Shown here in pieces: positions 4,224 through 5,290 of a stretch of 5,290 bases of DNA. Origin of the DNA: Ilumatobacteraceae bacterium. Its GTDB lineage: Bacteria > Actinomycetota > Acidimicrobiia > Acidimicrobiales > Ilumatobacteraceae. How positions within the stretch are numbered: the stretch's first letter is position 1; each line of letters begins with the position of its first letter. The DNA is taken from contig JAIOXC010000103.1 of assembly GCA_021741795.1 (NCBI GenBank), positions 1 to 5,290 on the forward strand, given 5' to 3'. The position numbers and the translations under genes are program-made. A model generated the notes under the pieces. That model was not told the origin of the DNA and did no database searches. It worked only from the letters and a program-made list of their open reading frames with translations.

Positions 4224-5290
4224 CTAGTTGTGGGCTGCTTGCACTTTTTGGGCTGGTGGTTCTTTGGGTAATCCCAGTACGCGCTCTCCCAAAATGTTGC
4301 GCATCACATTGGATGTGCCACCCATGATGGTGTATCCCGACGCGTAAGCAAGGCCTTGAGTGACGTCATCCCAGAGCGTTGCGTCCATTCCAAGAGTGTT
4401 GAATACAAAATTGGAGATTCGTGTTTCAAGTTCGGTGCAAAAACATTTCGTTGCGGCCGAGAAACCTGCCGGTGCTTGGCGCAGAGTCTCACGAATCACC
4501 AAGATGCGACCAATCCGATATCCGATTTCGATTTTGGCTATTTCTTGACGCACAACTTTGTTGGTTGTGTCGGCTCGCTTGAGCGCCATGTCGTAGAGGG
4601 CCTTGTTGGAAACAAGTCGGTCGATGCCGCCGCGCTCGTGTTCGAGTTGGCGCATGGTTTGTGCAAAAGCGCCACCCTGCACACCGACCAAGTTTGCTTT
4701 TGGTACGCGCGCATCGGTATAAAACACTTCACAAAAATGACTATTTGTCGTCATATCTTTGATCGGTCTGATGTCAATGCCTGGAGTATTCATTGGCACG
4801 ATGATCTCGCTGATACCTGCATGTGGCGGTCCGTCGGTGCTGGTGCGACAGATGAGATAGCAATAGTCAGCCACCTCGCCAAAGCTTGTCCAGATTTTTT
4901 GGCCATTGATGACCCATTCGTCACCGTCGTCTTGGGCAAATGTTTTGAGCGAGGCTAAGTCGCTGCCAGCGTTTGGCTCGCTCATACCAATGCACCAGGT
5001 GGTTTTGCCCGCAAGCATGTTTGGTAAAAACTCATCCTGTTGTTGTTTGGTGCCATATGCAATGAGCGCTGGCCCCATCTGGCGATCGGCAAACCACGAG
5101 GCCGCAATCGGTGCTCCAGTAGCAATCATTTCTTCAGCAATGATCAGTCGCTCGATAGCTGGTCGGCCGCCGCCGCCAAACTCGGTTGGCCAAGTCATAC
5201 CTATCCATCCGAGTGCTCCGAGTTCGAGCGAAAATTCCTTGGAGTAACCATTCATCCACGTGTCGTTAAACCGGCCGTAACGTTTGACGG
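4224..5290 (-). CDS. Acyl-CoA dehydrogenase, FadE-like (5' end outside window)
   Basis: The gene runs off the right edge; 354 C-terminal residues are visible (frame open to the edge from TAG at 4224-4226), about 40 short of a typical member. The ATG at 5253-5255 is probably internal, since the coding sequence upstream of it (YGRFNDTW) continues without a stop. Family marks: GWIGMTWPTEFGG; then GMSEPNAGSD and INGQKIWTS, which form the FAD and acyl-CoA cleft; then TIMGGTSNVMRNILGERVLGLP at the end. These flavoenzymes introduce a 2,3 double bond into acyl-CoA and pass electrons to an electron-transfer flavoprotein. Counting from the visible ATG, the MCAD catalytic Glu376 position is Gly312 (codon 4320-4322). 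Glu207 in LEHERGG (codon 4635-4637) aligns with the helix-G catalytic Glu of isovaleryl-CoA and long-chain enzymes. It is probably the first gene visible of an operon with the MBL hydrolase. Substrate chain type is unknown. Confidence 0.92.
   Translation of the reverse strand, partial: VKRYGRFNDTWMNGYSKEFSLELGALGWIGMTWPTEFGGGGRPAIERLIIAEEMIATGAPIAASWFADRQMGPALIAYGTKQQQDEFLPNMLAGKTTWCIGMSEPNAGSDLASLKTFAQDDGDEWVINGQKIWTSFGEVADYCYLICRTSTDGPPHAGISEIIVPMNTPGIDIRPIKDMTTNSHFCEVFYTDARVPKANLVGVQGGAFAQTMRQLEHERGGIDRLVSNKALYDMALKRADTTNKVVRQEIAKIEIGYRIGRILVIRETLRQAPAGFSAATKCFCTELETRISNFVFNTLGMDATLWDDVTQGLAYASGYTIMGGTSNVMRNILGERVLGLPKEPPAQKVQAAHN

Noticed and set aside
4356..4958. A 200-codon plus-strand open frame opposite the acyl-CoA dehydrogenase gene
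   Set aside because: It is exactly antisense to a strongly recognised enzyme, has Cys- and His-rich low-quality composition, no recognisable motif and no ribosome-binding site. It is a shadow of the real gene.

Overview
The window looks like ordinary chromosome of a moderate-GC actinobacterium (roughly half G+C by eye). Three observations support this: a BldD-type c-di-GMP-responsive regulator, a septum-formation-family lipoprotein of a kind mostly seen in Actinobacteria, and a FadE-like acyl-CoA dehydrogenase with the GERVLGLP ending common in actinobacterial FadE proteins. An Acidimicrobiia-like lineage (aquatic Ilumatobacter relatives) would fit the mid-range GC, but this is inference and not established by the sequence.

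Left arm (1-1713, plus strand): the C-terminal end of a probable RsmE 16S rRNA methyltransferase, then bldD, then hemW. All three reading frames overlap (7 nt and 11 nt), so they are probably one translationally coupled operon. In other Actinobacteria hemW, hrcA, dnaJ and rsmE are neighbours, which supports the weak partial rsmE call. The BldD homologue keeps the full RXD-X8-RXXD c-di-GMP-binding signature, but its similarity to Streptomyces BldD appears to begin upstream of the only standard in-frame start codon.

Middle (1714-2894): a minus-strand secreted lipoprotein of the septum-formation family, a plus-strand tRNA-Val(GAC) gene with an unusual C at position 33 and a C-U mismatch in the T stem, and a minus-strand 112-residue protein of unknown function built from a hydrophilic start, a likely coiled coil and one C-terminal membrane helix.

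Right arm (2895-5290, minus strand): a two-gene unit whose first gene (acyl-CoA dehydrogenase) runs off the right edge. Nine bases after it comes an MBL-fold hydrolase with an alkyl-sulfatase dimerisation domain. In the dehydrogenase the usual C-terminal catalytic Glu is Gly, and a Glu sits at the alternative helix-G position used by isovaleryl-CoA dehydrogenase. Together the pair suggests breakdown of an ester or acyl substrate, but the substrate cannot be read from sequence.

No CRISPR array, insertion sequence, phage module or defence system is visible. I did not find a convincing new system. The points most worth a second look are the bldD start and its coupling, the tRNA-Val anomalies, the dehydrogenase active-site arrangement and the orphan tail-anchored coiled-coil protein.
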